A DNA stretch of 64,000 nt. Source: Thiobacillus sp. GTDB taxonomy: Bacteria > Pseudomonadota > Gammaproteobacteria > Burkholderiales > Thiobacillaceae. A program made the translations under genes and the position numbers. Each line of letters opens with the position of its first letter. Position 1 is the first letter of the stretch. A model generated the notes under the pieces. That model did no database searches. It was not told the DNA's origin and saw only the letters and a list, made by a program, of their open reading frames with translations. Shown piece by piece: positions 52,002 to 62,160 of this stretch. The stretch is taken from contig JAUXVT010000072.1 in NCBI GenBank assembly GCA_030680405.1, positions 1 to 64,000 on the forward strand. The letters are read 5' to 3'.

Positions 52002-54094
52002 TGGCGACTTCACTGGGGATACGCGGGCGTGTCATCGGCCTGGCCATGATGCCGATGGCCATCATTGGCGTCCTGCTGCTGTTCCAGCTCATCACCGGGA
52101 AAATAGACGATCTCGATCAGTCGCTGCGCACCCGTGCCGCGGCCATTGCCCGCCAGCTCGCTCCGGCGGCCGAATATGGCGTCGCCTCGGGCAATATCGA
52201 GGTATTGCAGACCCTGCTCGAAAAAGTGGCGATCGAACCGGACGTCCGCGGGGTGTCGGTGTTTGCCGATAACGGCCAGCGCCTGGTGCAAGTCGGCCTC
52301 GGTGCCTGGACGGAACCCGCTCAGGGAAGGCTGCCCACCGACCGCCTCCATCAAATTGAATACAAGGACCGGCTGGTGTACTACGCCCCGATCACCCGTA
52401 CCGAGGTGGTCGTGGACGATTTCAATCCGGTCGACGAACGCGCTGCGCAGTCGGGCACCCAGACCCGGCTGCTGGGCTGGGTGGGCCTGGATGTTTCGCG
52501 CAGCGCCACCTTCAAGAGCCAACGCGATGCGATTCTGCGCAGCCTGATCATCTTGCTGGCGGGGCTGGGCGTCAGTCTCTATCTCGCCTGGCGTATCGGG
52601 CGTCAGATCACCCGGCCGATTCTGGCGTTGACCCACACGGTGAGCCGCATCGGCGAGGGGCACCTGGACGAACGGCTAGAGCAGACCGGCGAGGCCGAGC
52701 TGGGCAGGCTGCAGCGCGGTATCAATCACATGGCGGCCCATTTGCAGGCGATGCAGGATCAGATGCAGGAAAAGATCGACCAGGCTACCGCACGTCTGGT
52801 TTATCAGGCCAGCCACGATGCGCTGACGGGGCTAATCAACCGTCGCGAGTTCGAACAGCAGCTGGAGCGCACGCTGCTGTCTGCCCTGCAGCAAGGCCGG
52901 GAACACGCGCTGTGCTACATGGACCTCGATCAATTCAAGGTGATCAACGATTCCTGCGGCCACGCAGCGGGCGACGAGCTGCTGCGCCAGCTGGCGCTGC
53001 TGCTGAAAGGCAATCTGCGCGAACGCGACACCCTGGCGCGCCTGGGCGGCGACGAATTTGCCTTGCTGCTGGAAAATTGCAGCATCCCTGATGCGCTTGA
53101 GGTGGCGGATACGTTTCGCGCCGAAGTGCAGCGCTTCCGCTTCAAATGGGGAGATCGTATTTTCGCTGTCGGCATGAGCGCGGGTATGGTGGCGATCAAC
53201 CGTGACAGCGGCACCGCCGCGAGCCTGCTGTCGGCCGCGGATGCCGCGTGCTATGTGGCAAAGGACCGCGGGCGCAACCAGATTCATGTCTATGAAAGCA
53301 GCGGCCACGACCTGCTGCGCCACCGCAGCGAGATGCAATGGGTGACGCGCATCCAGCGGGCGCTGGAGGAACATCGCCTGCGCTTGTCGTGGCAGGAAAT
53401 CCGCCGCACCGCTAGCGTGGGGGAGCCGCCCTGTCATGTCGAATTGTTGTTGCGGATGGTGGACGACGACGGCAGCGAAATTCTGCCCATGGCTTTTATC
53501 CCGGCGGCCGAGCGTTATTCCATCATGCCCGCGCTCGACAGCTGGGTGATCGAGGAAACGCTACGTGTGTGCCAGCGGTATCTGGCGGCCAAGCGCGAGC
53601 AGCATTGCCTGTTTGCGGTCAATCTGTCGGGTGCGTCGCTGAAAGACCCGGAATTTCGCCGCATGTTGCTTGAGTGCCTGCAGGAAAATCCCGCGCTGGG
53701 GCCGCACTTGTGCTTTGAAATCACCGAAACGGCGGCCATCGGCAATCTTGCCGTCGTCAACGATTTCATCGAGGCCATGCGCGAGTTTGGCTGCAGCTTT
53801 GCGCTCGACGATTTTGGCAGCGGCCTGTCGTCCTTCACCTATCTGAAAAACCTGAAAGTGGATTACCTCAAGATCGACGGCGCCTTTGTGCGCGACATCA
53901 CGAGCAATCCCATCGACCGCTACATGGTCGAGGCGATTCACCGCATCGGCCACCAGATGGGACTGAAAACAGTGGCCGAATATGTCGAGTCGGAGCAGAC
54001 GCTGGCGTTGTTGCGCGAGATCGGGGTGGATTATGTACAGGGCAACGGGGTGCATTGCCCCGAACCTCTGGAAAGCCTGTGCGGTAAATCCTGA
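52001..54094 (+). CDS. sensor diguanylate cyclase/phosphodiesterase (periplasmic sensor, HAMP, GGDEF, EAL)
   Basis: TM-flanked sensor, HAMP (RPILALTHTVSRIGEGHLDERL), GGDEF motif GGDEFALLLEN, EAL-type domain with ELLLR, FALDDFGSG, YLKIDG. Confidence 0.93.
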   Translation: MATSLGIRGRVIGLAMMPMAIIGVLLLFQLITGKIDDLDQSLRTRAAAIARQLAPAAEYGVASGNIEVLQTLLEKVAIEPDVRGVSVFADNGQRLVQVGLGAWTEPAQGRLPTDRLHQIEYKDRLVYYAPITRTEVVVDDFNPVDERAAQSGTQTRLLGWVGLDVSRSATFKSQRDAILRSLIILLAGLGVSLYLAWRIGRQITRPILALTHTVSRIGEGHLDERLEQTGEAELGRLQRGINHMAAHLQAMQDQMQEKIDQATARLVYQASHDALTGLINRREFEQQLERTLLSALQQGREHALCYMDLDQFKVINDSCGHAAGDELLRQLALLLKGNLRERDTLARLGGDEFALLLENCSIPDALEVADTFRAEVQRFRFKWGDRIFAVGMSAGMVAINRDSGTAASLLSAADAACYVAKDRGRNQIHVYESSGHDLLRHRSEMQWVTRIQRALEEHRLRLSWQEIRRTASVGEPPCHVELLLRMVDDDGSEILPMAFIPAAERYSIMPALDSWVIEETLRVCQRYLAAKREQHCLFAVNLSGASLKDPEFRRMLLECLQENPALGPHLCFEITETAAIGNLAVVNDFIEAMREFGCSFALDDFGSGLSSFTYLKNLKVDYLKIDGAFVRDITSNPIDRYMVEAIHRIGHQMGLKTVAEYVESEQTLALLREIGVDYVQGNGVHCPEPLESLCGKS

Positions 54095-54126
54095 GTGCGG
54101 AAAAGTGGGGGAAAAAGGCAGGCGGG

Positions 54127-54336
54127 TCAGTCGCCTACGCCGAATCCCGCATCGATGACGGCCTGCACCAGTGCAGCGCGGTCAATCTGGGCGGGCTCGT
54201 ATACCACGCGCGCCTGACCAGGCGTGAGTGAGACCTCGACGCTTTGCACGCCCGGCAAAGCCGTCAGCACTTTCTGCACGCTGTTGACGCAGCCGCCGCA
54301 GGTCATGCCGGTCACGGACAAAATGATTTCGCTCAT
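54127..54336 (-). CDS. heavy-metal-associated (CopZ-like) domain protein
   Basis: MSEIILSVTGMTCGGCVNSVQKVLTALPGVQSVEVSLTPGQARVVYEP. Confidence 0.93.
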   Translation of the reverse strand: MSEIILSVTGMTCGGCVNSVQKVLTALPGVQSVEVSLTPGQARVVYEPAQIDRAALVQAVIDAGFGVGD

Positions 54337-54428
54337 GCTGAATCCCGAAAGAACATTCGAGGCCTGATTTTATTCCAGCTTTGGATCAAAAGCCTGCGGC
54401 CCGACTTCGCGAGCCTCTCGAAACGGAA

Positions 54429-54737
54429 TTACTTTTTGCGTGGGCGTTTGCGCAGCGCTTCCTTGGTGTGGTCGATCAGGCGGTCGGCCACCACTTCGGC
54501 GTCGACGGTGAAGGAGCCGTCGGCGAGGGCCGCCTTGACCGCTTCAACCTTGCCGACGTCGGTGACGTCGACCGAGGCAAGCTGGGATTCCAGTGAACGA
54601 ATACGGGTACTCGATTCGGTCAGTGTCAGCGAATCGCTGCCGCCCGCCGTGGAGGCAGACGTCTTGCCCCCACCCTTGCCCTTGGTGGCGGATGCTTTGG
54701 GGGTGGCGGGAGGGGTGATGCGTTTGTCGATTTTCAC
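54429..54737 (-). CDS. flgM: anti-sigma-28 factor FlgM
   Basis: MKIDKRI...; SRIRSLESQLAS...KVEAVKAALADGSFTVDAEVVADRLIDHTKEAL. Confidence 0.82.
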   Translation of the reverse strand: MKIDKRITPPATPKASATKGKGGGKTSASTAGGSDSLTLTESSTRIRSLESQLASVDVTDVGKVEAVKAALADGSFTVDAEVVADRLIDHTKEALRKRPRKK

Positions 54738-54827
54738 GAGATTGATACCTGTTGGCCAGTTTTCCGGATGGGGATGTTGCTTATTAGATGGGAATACGGC
54801 ATCTATCCGAAAAACCTTAGCGCTGAT

Positions 54828-56063
54828 TTATTCCAGCATGTGCGACGCCAGCCCATCCGCCAGTTTTGGCTCGAACCAGGTGGATTTGGGCGGCATGACC
54901 TCATTGGCATCGGCCACCGCCATAAGATCTCCCATGTGGGTGGGGTGGAGCGCGAAAGCCAGCGCCATTTCGCCGCTATTCACCCGCTTTTCAAGCTCGG
55001 GCAGGCCGCGGATGCCACCGACAAAATCGATGCGTTTGTCGCGCCGGGGGTCGGTAATGCCGAGGATGGGCGCGATCAGGTTGTTCTGCAGCAGGCTGAC
55101 ATCCAGGCGCCCCACTGGGTCGGCCGGGATGAGGTCGGGGCGGATGCCGAGACGGTACCAGCGGCCGGCCAGATAGAGGCCGAAGCTGCCCGGCCGCTCA
55201 GGTTTGACCGCCGTGGCAGCAGGTTCGACGCTGAAGGCGGCGCCCACGCGCCCGAGGAAAGCTTCCGCACTCAAGCCGTTGAGGTCGGTGATGACCCGGT
55301 TGTAATCCATGATGCGCATTTCGTGCGCGGGAAAAATCACCGACAGGAAGAAGTTGTAGGGCTCGGCGCCGGTATGCCCCGGATTGGCGGCACGTCGCGC
55401 GGCGGCGATGCGCGAAGCCGATGCGGAGCGGTGGTGTCCGTCGGCGATGTAAAGCGCGGGCATGGCGTTGAACGCGGCGGTGATGCGCGCCTGGATCGCG
55501 GCGTCGCGGATCACCCAGAGGGTGTGGCGCACGCCGTCTAGTTCGGCGTCGGAATCGGGTGTGCCGTTGGACGCGGCAGCCAGGATGGCGTCGACCTCGG
55601 GCGCGTCGGGGTAGGCCAGCAGCACGGGGCCGGTCTGGGCGTCGAGCGCTTCGATCTGCCGCACGCGGTCGTCTTCCTTGTCGGGGCGGGTGAATTCGTG
55701 CTTGCGGATGCGGTTGATGTCGTAGTCCGCCACCGAGGCGGCGGCCACGATGCCGGTCTGGCTGTGGCTGCCCATCACAATGCGGTAGGCGTAATAGCAG
55801 GGCGCCGGGTCGCGCACCAGCACGCCGGCCTGGATCATATTCTGCAGATTCTCCGTGGCCTTGGCGTAGACCTCGGGCGCGTAGGGATTGGTCCCTGCGG
55901 GCAGGTCGATTTCCGGTTTGGAAATGTGCAGGAAGCTCCACGGCCGGCCGCTGGCGCGCTCCCGGGCTTCGTCCGTGGACAGCACGTCGTAAGGCGGAGC
56001 GACGACATCGTTGGCGCGTCCCGATGCGGGGCGGAGGGCGGCAAAAGGCTGGATCAGGTTCAT
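54828..56063 (-). CDS. DUF1015 family protein
   Basis: IQPFAALRPASGRANDVVAPPYDVLSTDEAR...YIADGHHRSASA. Confidence 0.9.
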   Translation of the reverse strand: MNLIQPFAALRPASGRANDVVAPPYDVLSTDEARERASGRPWSFLHISKPEIDLPAGTNPYAPEVYAKATENLQNMIQAGVLVRDPAPCYYAYRIVMGSHSQTGIVAAASVADYDINRIRKHEFTRPDKEDDRVRQIEALDAQTGPVLLAYPDAPEVDAILAAASNGTPDSDAELDGVRHTLWVIRDAAIQARITAAFNAMPALYIADGHHRSASASRIAAARRAANPGHTGAEPYNFFLSVIFPAHEMRIMDYNRVITDLNGLSAEAFLGRVGAAFSVEPAATAVKPERPGSFGLYLAGRWYRLGIRPDLIPADPVGRLDVSLLQNNLIAPILGITDPRRDKRIDFVGGIRGLPELEKRVNSGEMALAFALHPTHMGDLMAVADANEVMPPKSTWFEPKLADGLASHMLE

Positions 56064-59000
56064 ATACGGTTATTTGCGGGTGGAATGGGGTCGCCAAGCG
56101 CGGCCAGGAATGCGGTCACTGCACCGACACGCCGGGCGACATCGGGCAGGCTGGTGGTCAGTTTCAGCCGGTCGGGACCGGCGAGCCGGTATCCGGCCTT
56201 GCCCTGGATCAATTGTATAATTTTACCCGGATCGACGGGCGGGTTGGGGACGAATTGCACGCTCATGCCCTCGCCGGACACATCCAGTCTGACAATGCCG
56301 TAGGCGCGGGTCGACATGCGCAGGCGGTGCACCGCCAGCAGGGCGCGTGCCGTATCGGGGAGTTCACCAAAACGATCAACCAGTTCCTCCTGCATCTGCG
56401 TCAGGTCGTCCGGGGTCTGGCAGCTCGCCAGCCGCTTGTACAGCACCAGCCGCTCGTGGACGTCGGGGCAGTAATCCACCGGCAACAGCGCGGGCAGGTG
56501 CAGGTTGATTTCGGACACCACGCCCAGCGGCTGGTTCATGTCGGGTTCCTTGCCGGCTTTCAGGCTTGCCACCGCCCCCGCGAGCATGTCGTTGTAGAGC
56601 GAAAAGCCGACTTCGAGGATTTCACCACTTTGTTTTTCGCCCAGCACCTCGCCGGCTCCGCGGATTTCCAGATCGTGCATGGCGAGATGGAAGCCGGCGC
56701 CCAGTTCTTCCATCAACTGAATGGCTTCCAGGCGTTTCTTCGCCTGCGGCGTGAGGGTGCGATCCTCGTCCACCAGCAGATAGGCGAAGGCCTGATGGTG
56801 CGAGCGCCCGACCCGGCCGCGCAGCTGGTGCAGTTGCGACAGGCCGAACTTGTCGGCGCGGTTGATGAGGATGGTGTTGGCGGTGGGAACGTCGATGCCG
56901 GTTTCGATGATGGTGGTGCACAGCAGGACATCGTAGCGCTGCTGGTAAAAATCGCGCATCACCTGTTCCAGTTCGCGCTCGCTCATCTGCCCGTGGCCGA
57001 CGCGGATGCGCGCTTCCGGCAGCAGCTTTTCCAGCCGCTCGCGCATGGCCTCGATGGTGCTGACTTCGTTGTGCAGGAAATAGACCTGGCCGCCGCGCTT
57101 CAATTCGCGCAGCACCGCCTCGCGAATCAGCCCGTTGGAAAACGACTGGACGAAGGTTTTCACCGCCAGCCGCTTCTGCGGGGCGGTCGCAATCACCGAA
57201 AAGTCGCGGATGCCCTCGAGCGACATCGCCAGCGTGCGCGGAATCGGGGTGGCGGTCAGCGTCAGTACGTCGACCTCGGCGCGCAAGGCCTTCAGCTGTT
57301 CCTTCTGGCGCACGCCGAAGCGGTGTTCCTCGTCGAGGATCACCAGACCCAGGCGGGCGAATTTCACGTCCTTCTGGATCAGCCGGTGGGTGCCGATGAC
57401 GATGTCGAGCTTGCCGTCCGCGAGCGCCGCGAGCGCTTCCGCCTGCTCCTTTGGGCTGCGGAAACGCGACAGCTCGGCGAGTTTCACCGGCCAGGCGGAG
57501 AAGCGGTCGGAGAAGTTGTGGAAATGCTGTTCGGCCAGCAAGGTGGTCGGCACCAGCACGGCCACCTGATAGCCGCCCATCACCGCCATGAAGGCGGCGC
57601 GCAGCGCGACTTCGGTCTTGCCGAAGCCGACGTCGCCGCACACCAGCCGGTCCATCGGCTTGCCCGACTGCATGTCGGCCATCACGGCCGCAATCGTGGC
57701 GGCCTGATCGGGGGTCTCCTCGTAGCCGAAGCCTTCGGCAAAGGCCTCGTAATCGTGCGGCGAAAACTGGAAGGCGTGGCCCTCGCGCGCGGCGCGCAGC
57801 GCGTACAGGTTGAGCAGTTCGGCCGCGGTGTCGCGCGCCGCCTGCATGGCGCGGCGGCGCGCTTTTTCCCACTGGTCGGTGCCCAGCTTGTGCAATGGCG
57901 CCGCGCCTTCGCCGGCGCCGCTGTAGCGCGAGATCAGGTGCAGGTTGGCGACTGGCACGTAGAGCTTGTCGCCCTTGGCGTATTCGAGTTGCAGGAACTC
58001 GGTGTCGCCGTCGCCGAGGTCCATGTTGATCAGGCCGAGGTACTGGCCGACGCCGTATTGCGCGTGCACCACTGGGTCGCCGGGTTTGAGTTCGGACAGG
58101 TCGCGCAGCAGGTTGTCGATCTGGGTGGCGCGGGCCTCGCGCGCGCGCCGGGTCTTCGGCGGGATGGCGTAGAGCTCGGTTTCGGTGATGACGGCAAGCT
58201 GGCCGTCGCTGCTGACAAAACCTTCGGCCAGCGGGCCGTGGGTGAGCAGAATGCGGTCGGACAGCTGTTGGCAGTCGGCCCAGCCGTCGCACAGGGTGGC
58301 GTTAAGGCCGTGCTCGGCGAGGTATTCGTGCAGGGTTTCACGCCGCCCGGCAGACGGCGCGACGATCAGCGTCTTGCCCTTGAAATGGTCAATAAAACCT
58401 TGCAGCTTGGCGACCGGGTGCGCTTCGCGGCGGTCCACTGAAATGGGCGGAACGGGGCGGGCCAGCCCGCTGCCGGTCTGTTCCACGTCGAGCCGCTCAT
58501 GGTTTTTGGCCAGGCTGAAAAAGGCGTCGGTCGGCAGAAACAGCTCGGCGGGCGGCAGCAGCGGGCGGTCCTTGTCGCCCGACAGCAGGCGGTAGCGGCT
58601 TTGCGCATCGGCCCAGAACGCCTGCCCGGCGGGGTCGAGCGCGCCGTGGCTCACGAATTTTGTCTGCACGGGCAGGTAGTCGAACAGCGTCGCCGTTTCC
58701 TCGAAAAACAGCGGCAGGTAGTACTCGATTCCGGCCGGCGCCAGAGCATTGCTGACGTCCTTGTACAGCTTGGATTTCGACGGATCCCCCTCGAAGCGTT
58801 CGCGGAAGTTCTGCCGGAAGCGGGTGATCCCGGCCTCGTCGAGCGGGAACTCGCGCGCGGGCAGGAGCCGCACCTCGTTCACCGGATAGATGCTGCGCTG
58901 GGTATCGACGTCGAACGCGCGCAGCGTCTCGATTTCGTTGTCGAACAGGTCGATGCGGTAGGGCAGGGCGCTGCCCATGGGGAAGAGGTCGATGAGTCCG

Positions 59001-59491
59001 CCGCGAATGCTGAATTCACCGGGGGCAAAGACCTGATTCACGTGTGTGTAGCCACCCAGCGCCATCTGCGCGCGGAAGGCGGCTTCGTTGAGGGTGTCCT
59101 TCTGCTTGAGGAAGAACGTGTGCGCCGCCAGAAACGCGGGCGGCGCCAGCCGGTACAGCGCGGTGGGGAGTGACACCACCGAGATGTCGAATTCGCCGCG
59201 CGAAATCTGGTACAGCGTCGCCAGCCGCTCCGAAATCAGGTCCGGGTGGGGCGAAAAGCTGTCGTAGGGCAGGGTTTCCCAGTCGGGAAAGGCGCATACG
59301 CGCAAGCCGGGGTCAAACCAGCGCAGTTCCTCCGTCAGGCGGTTGGCGTCCCATGCGCTGGCGCACACCACCACCAGCGGCGCGGCGTGGCGCGCCAGCT
59401 CGGCCAAGTAAAGGGCATCGGCCGCGCCAGCCAGTCCGGACTGGCCGCGCGGATGGCCGGAGGGCTGGGAAGTGGGGGAGAAGAACGTCAT
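56060..59491 (-). CDS. mfd: transcription-repair coupling factor Mfd
   Basis: 1143 aa; RID-binding [20 protein letters not shown], helicase motifs [41 protein letters not shown]-terminal domain. Confidence 0.98.
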   Translation of the reverse strand: MTFFSPTSQPSGHPRGQSGLAGAADALYLAELARHAAPLVVVCASAWDANRLTEELRWFDPGLRVCAFPDWETLPYDSFSPHPDLISERLATLYQISRGEFDISVVSLPTALYRLAPPAFLAAHTFFLKQKDTLNEAAFRAQMALGGYTHVNQVFAPGEFSIRGGLIDLFPMGSALPYRIDLFDNEIETLRAFDVDTQRSIYPVNEVRLLPAREFPLDEAGITRFRQNFRERFEGDPSKSKLYKDVSNALAPAGIEYYLPLFFEETATLFDYLPVQTKFVSHGALDPAGQAFWADAQSRYRLLSGDKDRPLLPPAELFLPTDAFFSLAKNHERLDVEQTGSGLARPVPPISVDRREAHPVAKLQGFIDHFKGKTLIVAPSAGRRETLHEYLAEHGLNATLCDGWADCQQLSDRILLTHGPLAEGFVSSDGQLAVITETELYAIPPKTRRAREARATQIDNLLRDLSELKPGDPVVHAQYGVGQYLGLINMDLGDGDTEFLQLEYAKGDKLYVPVANLHLISRYSGAGEGAAPLHKLGTDQWEKARRRAMQAARDTAAELLNLYALRAAREGHAFQFSPHDYEAFAEGFGYEETPDQAATIAAVMADMQSGKPMDRLVCGDVGFGKTEVALRAAFMAVMGGYQVAVLVPTTLLAEQHFHNFSDRFSAWPVKLAELSRFRSPKEQAEALAALADGKLDIVIGTHRLIQKDVKFARLGLVILDEEHRFGVRQKEQLKALRAEVDVLTLTATPIPRTLAMSLEGIRDFSVIATAPQKRLAVKTFVQSFSNGLIREAVLRELKRGGQVYFLHNEVSTIEAMRERLEKLLPEARIRVGHGQMSERELEQVMRDFYQQRYDVLLCTTIIETGIDVPTANTILINRADKFGLSQLHQLRGRVGRSHHQAFAYLLVDEDRTLTPQAKKRLEAIQLMEELGAGFHLAMHDLEIRGAGEVLGEKQSGEILEVGFSLYNDMLAGAVASLKAGKEPDMNQPLGVVSEINLHLPALLPVDYCPDVHERLVLYKRLASCQTPDDLTQMQEELVDRFGELPDTARALLAVHRLRMSTRAYGIVRLDVSGEGMSVQFVPNPPVDPGKIIQLIQGKAGYRLAGPDRLKLTTSLPDVARRVGAVTAFLAALGDPIPPANNRI

Positions 59492-59576
59492 GAAAATAGC
59501 GGGATTATATCGGTCGAGCGAAGCGCGGTGGGGGGCGGGTATAATGCGCGCCTTTCATTGTTTGTGTGACACCGCC

Positions 59577-60125
59577 ATGAGTCTCAACCGCGTCAGTTCC
59601 GGCCGCAACCTGCCGGATGACTTCAATGTGATCATTGAAATCCCTGCCCATGGCGAACCCATCAAGTACGAAGTCGACAAGGAATCCGGCGCCATGTTCG
59701 TCGACCGCTTCATGTCCACCGCCATGCATTATCCCTGCAACTACGGCTACATCCCCCACACCCTGTCGGAAGACGGCGACCCGGTCGACGTGCTGGTGAT
59801 TACCCCGATTCCGCTGATCACCGGCGTGGTGGTGCGCTGTCGCCCCATCGGCATGCTGAAAATGACCGATGAAGCCGGGGTGGACGCCAAACTGCTGGCA
59901 GTGCCGGTCGACAAGCTGTGCGGCCTCTACCAAGGCGTGAACAAGCCCGAAGACCTGCAAGCCCTGCTGCTGGCGCAGATTTCCCACTTCTTCGAGCACT
60001 ACAAGGATCTCGAGAACGGCAAATGGGTCAAGGTCGAAGGCTGGGTCGGCGTGGACGATGCCCGCGCCGAAATCCTGGCCGGCGTGGAGCGCTACAGGAA
60101 CGCGGCGGACAAGCCGGCGTTCTGA
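59577..60125 (+). CDS. ppa: inorganic pyrophosphatase
   Basis: [62 protein letters not shown]. Confidence 0.97.
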   Translation: MSLNRVSSGRNLPDDFNVIIEIPAHGEPIKYEVDKESGAMFVDRFMSTAMHYPCNYGYIPHTLSEDGDPVDVLVITPIPLITGVVVRCRPIGMLKMTDEAGVDAKLLAVPVDKLCGLYQGVNKPEDLQALLLAQISHFFEHYKDLENGKWVKVEGWVGVDDARAEILAGVERYRNAADKPAF

Positions 60126-60128
60126 TCC

Positions 60129-60680
60129 ATGAAGGTTTGCATCGTTTCCGATTCCCACGACAACCGGCGCCTTTTGGGCGCGGCGGTCGAGCACGCCAGG
60201 GCGCACGGGGCGGAAGCGGTGCTGCACTGCGGCGACGTGGTCGCACCGACCACGCTGCGGGTGCTGCAGAAATACGAATTGCCGGTGCACGTCATCCACG
60301 GCAACAACACCGGCGACCTCTACAACATGTCGCGCCTCGCCGCCGAGCCCAACAGCGTGATCCGCTACCACGGGCAGGACGCGGCCTTCACCCTGGCCGA
60401 CCGCAACCTGTTTCTGGTGCATTACCCGCATTACGCACAGGCGCTCGCCTGCACCGGCGACTACGACCTCGTATGCTGCGGCCACGATCACAAATCCAGC
60501 ATCACGCAAGTGGTCACCATCAAGGGCGGGCATACCTGGCTGATCAATCCGGGCACCGTCGGCGGCGTCGGCGCACCGCCCACCTACATCATGGCCGACC
60601 TTGCCACCATGCAGTTCGAGATTGTTACGATCGAGGCGGCGCCGGCTTCCGTTCTGCCCCCTGTTACACCTCACGTGTGA
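60129..60680 (+). CDS. YfcE/MJ0936 family metallophosphoesterase
   Basis: MKVCIVSDSHDNRRLL...AVLHCGDVV...VIHGNNTGD...CCGHDHKSSITQV...LINPGTVGG. Confidence 0.9.
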   Translation: MKVCIVSDSHDNRRLLGAAVEHARAHGAEAVLHCGDVVAPTTLRVLQKYELPVHVIHGNNTGDLYNMSRLAAEPNSVIRYHGQDAAFTLADRNLFLVHYPHYAQALACTGDYDLVCCGHDHKSSITQVVTIKGGHTWLINPGTVGGVGAPPTYIMADLATMQFEIVTIEAAPASVLPPVTPHV

Positions 60681-60873
60681 TGGCTGTATCCGTACTTCCT
60701 CTTATTCCCGCATAGAAAACTTCGATTGAGATTGCGCGCTTGTCCATGGCGGCAGGCGCGGCCTTCGGAGTACCATTTCAGGGATTCAATTTCGGGCTAA
60801 AAACCCGGCTATCCGGGAGGTCATTCCGGGTAGCTTCGAATAACTTTGCATCCATCGGATGGAGGAAACAACA

Positions 60874-62157
60874 ATGACGGAGCATGTTGCGACCAACGAG
60901 ACCATACTCGTAGTAGGCGGCGGGATTTCCGGCATGACTGCCGCGCTCGAAGCGGCCGAAACCGGCAAGAACGTCGTTCTGGTTGAGAAAAATCCCGCAC
61001 TGGGTGGACGCACCTCCCAGCTGTATCGCTACTTTCCCAAATTGTGCCACCCCACCTGCGGGCTGGAAATCAACCTGCGTCGCCTCAAGGGCAACCCGCG
61101 CGTGCGCCTGCTGACACTGGCCGAAGTGACCGGCATCGAGGGCGACACCGGCAACTACACCGCCACCATCAAGATCCACCCGCGCTACGTGAACGAGAAC
61201 TGCACCGCCTGCGGCGAGTGCGAGCGCGCGGTGGAGATGATGGTGGACGACCCATTCAACTACAACCTTAGCCAGCACAAGGCCGCCTACCTGCCGAACG
61301 CGATGGCCTACCCGCAGCGTTACGTGCTGGATCCGGCGATCATCGGCACGGCCGACGCCGACCGCGCCAAAACCGCGTGCAAGTACGGCGCGGTCGACCT
61401 CGATATGCAGGAGGAGACGATCCAGGTCAAGGCCGGCGCGGTGGTATGGGCAACCGGCTGGCAGCCCTACGATGCGGCGAAGATTCAGCCTTACGGCTAT
61501 GGCCGCTTCAAGAACGTCATCACCAGTGTGGAATTCGAGCGCCTGGCCGACCTCCAGGGTCCCACCGGCGGCAGGATCCTGCGCCCGTCCGACGGCAAGG
61601 AAGCGAAGAACATCGCCTTCATCCAGTGCGCCGGTTCGCGTGACGAAAACCATCTGCGCCATTGTTCGCGCATCTGCTGCATGGCCTCGCTGAAGCAGAC
61701 GCATTACGTGCGCGAGAAATATCCGGAAGACGGCAAGTCGACCATCTACTACATCGACATCCGCGCGATCGACCGCTTCGAGGATTTCTACCAGAAAGTA
61801 CAGGCCGATCCTTCGGTGAGCTTCATCAAGTCCAAGGTCGCGAAGATTACCGAGGACGAGCACGGCAACCCGGTGTGCCATGGCGTCGACACCGAAGGCT
61901 ACAAGCGCTACACCACGCCGCATGACCTGGTGGTGCTGGCGGTGGGGATGGAGCCGTCGGTCAAGGGCATCAATATTCCCGGCCACATCGTGGCGGATTC
62001 CAGCGGCTTCATCGAGGCCGACCCGGCCAATGGCGCGGTGTTCGGCGCCGGCTGCGCTTCGAATGCGCTGGACGTGAACCGTGCAGTGCAATCGGCTACC
62101 GCGGCGGCATTGAGAGCCATCCAGGTGGTCAACAAAGTAGCAAAGGCGGAGGCTTAA
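60874..62157 (+). CDS. qmoA: QmoA-like: quinone-interacting membrane-bound oxidoreductase subunit A (HdrA-related flavoprotein)
   Basis: ILVVGGGISGMTAALEAAETGKNVVLVEKNPALGGRTSQLYRYFPKLCHPTCGLEINLRRL; HdrA-type FIQCAGSRDENHLRHCSRICCMASLKQ; GGAGG RBS upstream. Confidence 0.87.
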   Translation: MTEHVATNETILVVGGGISGMTAALEAAETGKNVVLVEKNPALGGRTSQLYRYFPKLCHPTCGLEINLRRLKGNPRVRLLTLAEVTGIEGDTGNYTATIKIHPRYVNENCTACGECERAVEMMVDDPFNYNLSQHKAAYLPNAMAYPQRYVLDPAIIGTADADRAKTACKYGAVDLDMQEETIQVKAGAVVWATGWQPYDAAKIQPYGYGRFKNVITSVEFERLADLQGPTGGRILRPSDGKEAKNIAFIQCAGSRDENHLRHCSRICCMASLKQTHYVREKYPEDGKSTIYYIDIRAIDRFEDFYQKVQADPSVSFIKSKVAKITEDEHGNPVCHGVDTEGYKRYTTPHDLVVLAVGMEPSVKGINIPGHIVADSSGFIEADPANGAVFGAGCASNALDVNRAVQSATAAALRAIQVVNKVAKAEA

Positions 62158-62160
62158 ACA

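Noticed and set aside
56024-58441. 805-aa plus-strand ORF antisense to mfd
   Set aside because: GC-rich shadow ORF; composition (His/Gln/Arg/Val-rich, no motifs) is typical of the complement of a real gene, and mfd on the minus strand is unambiguous.
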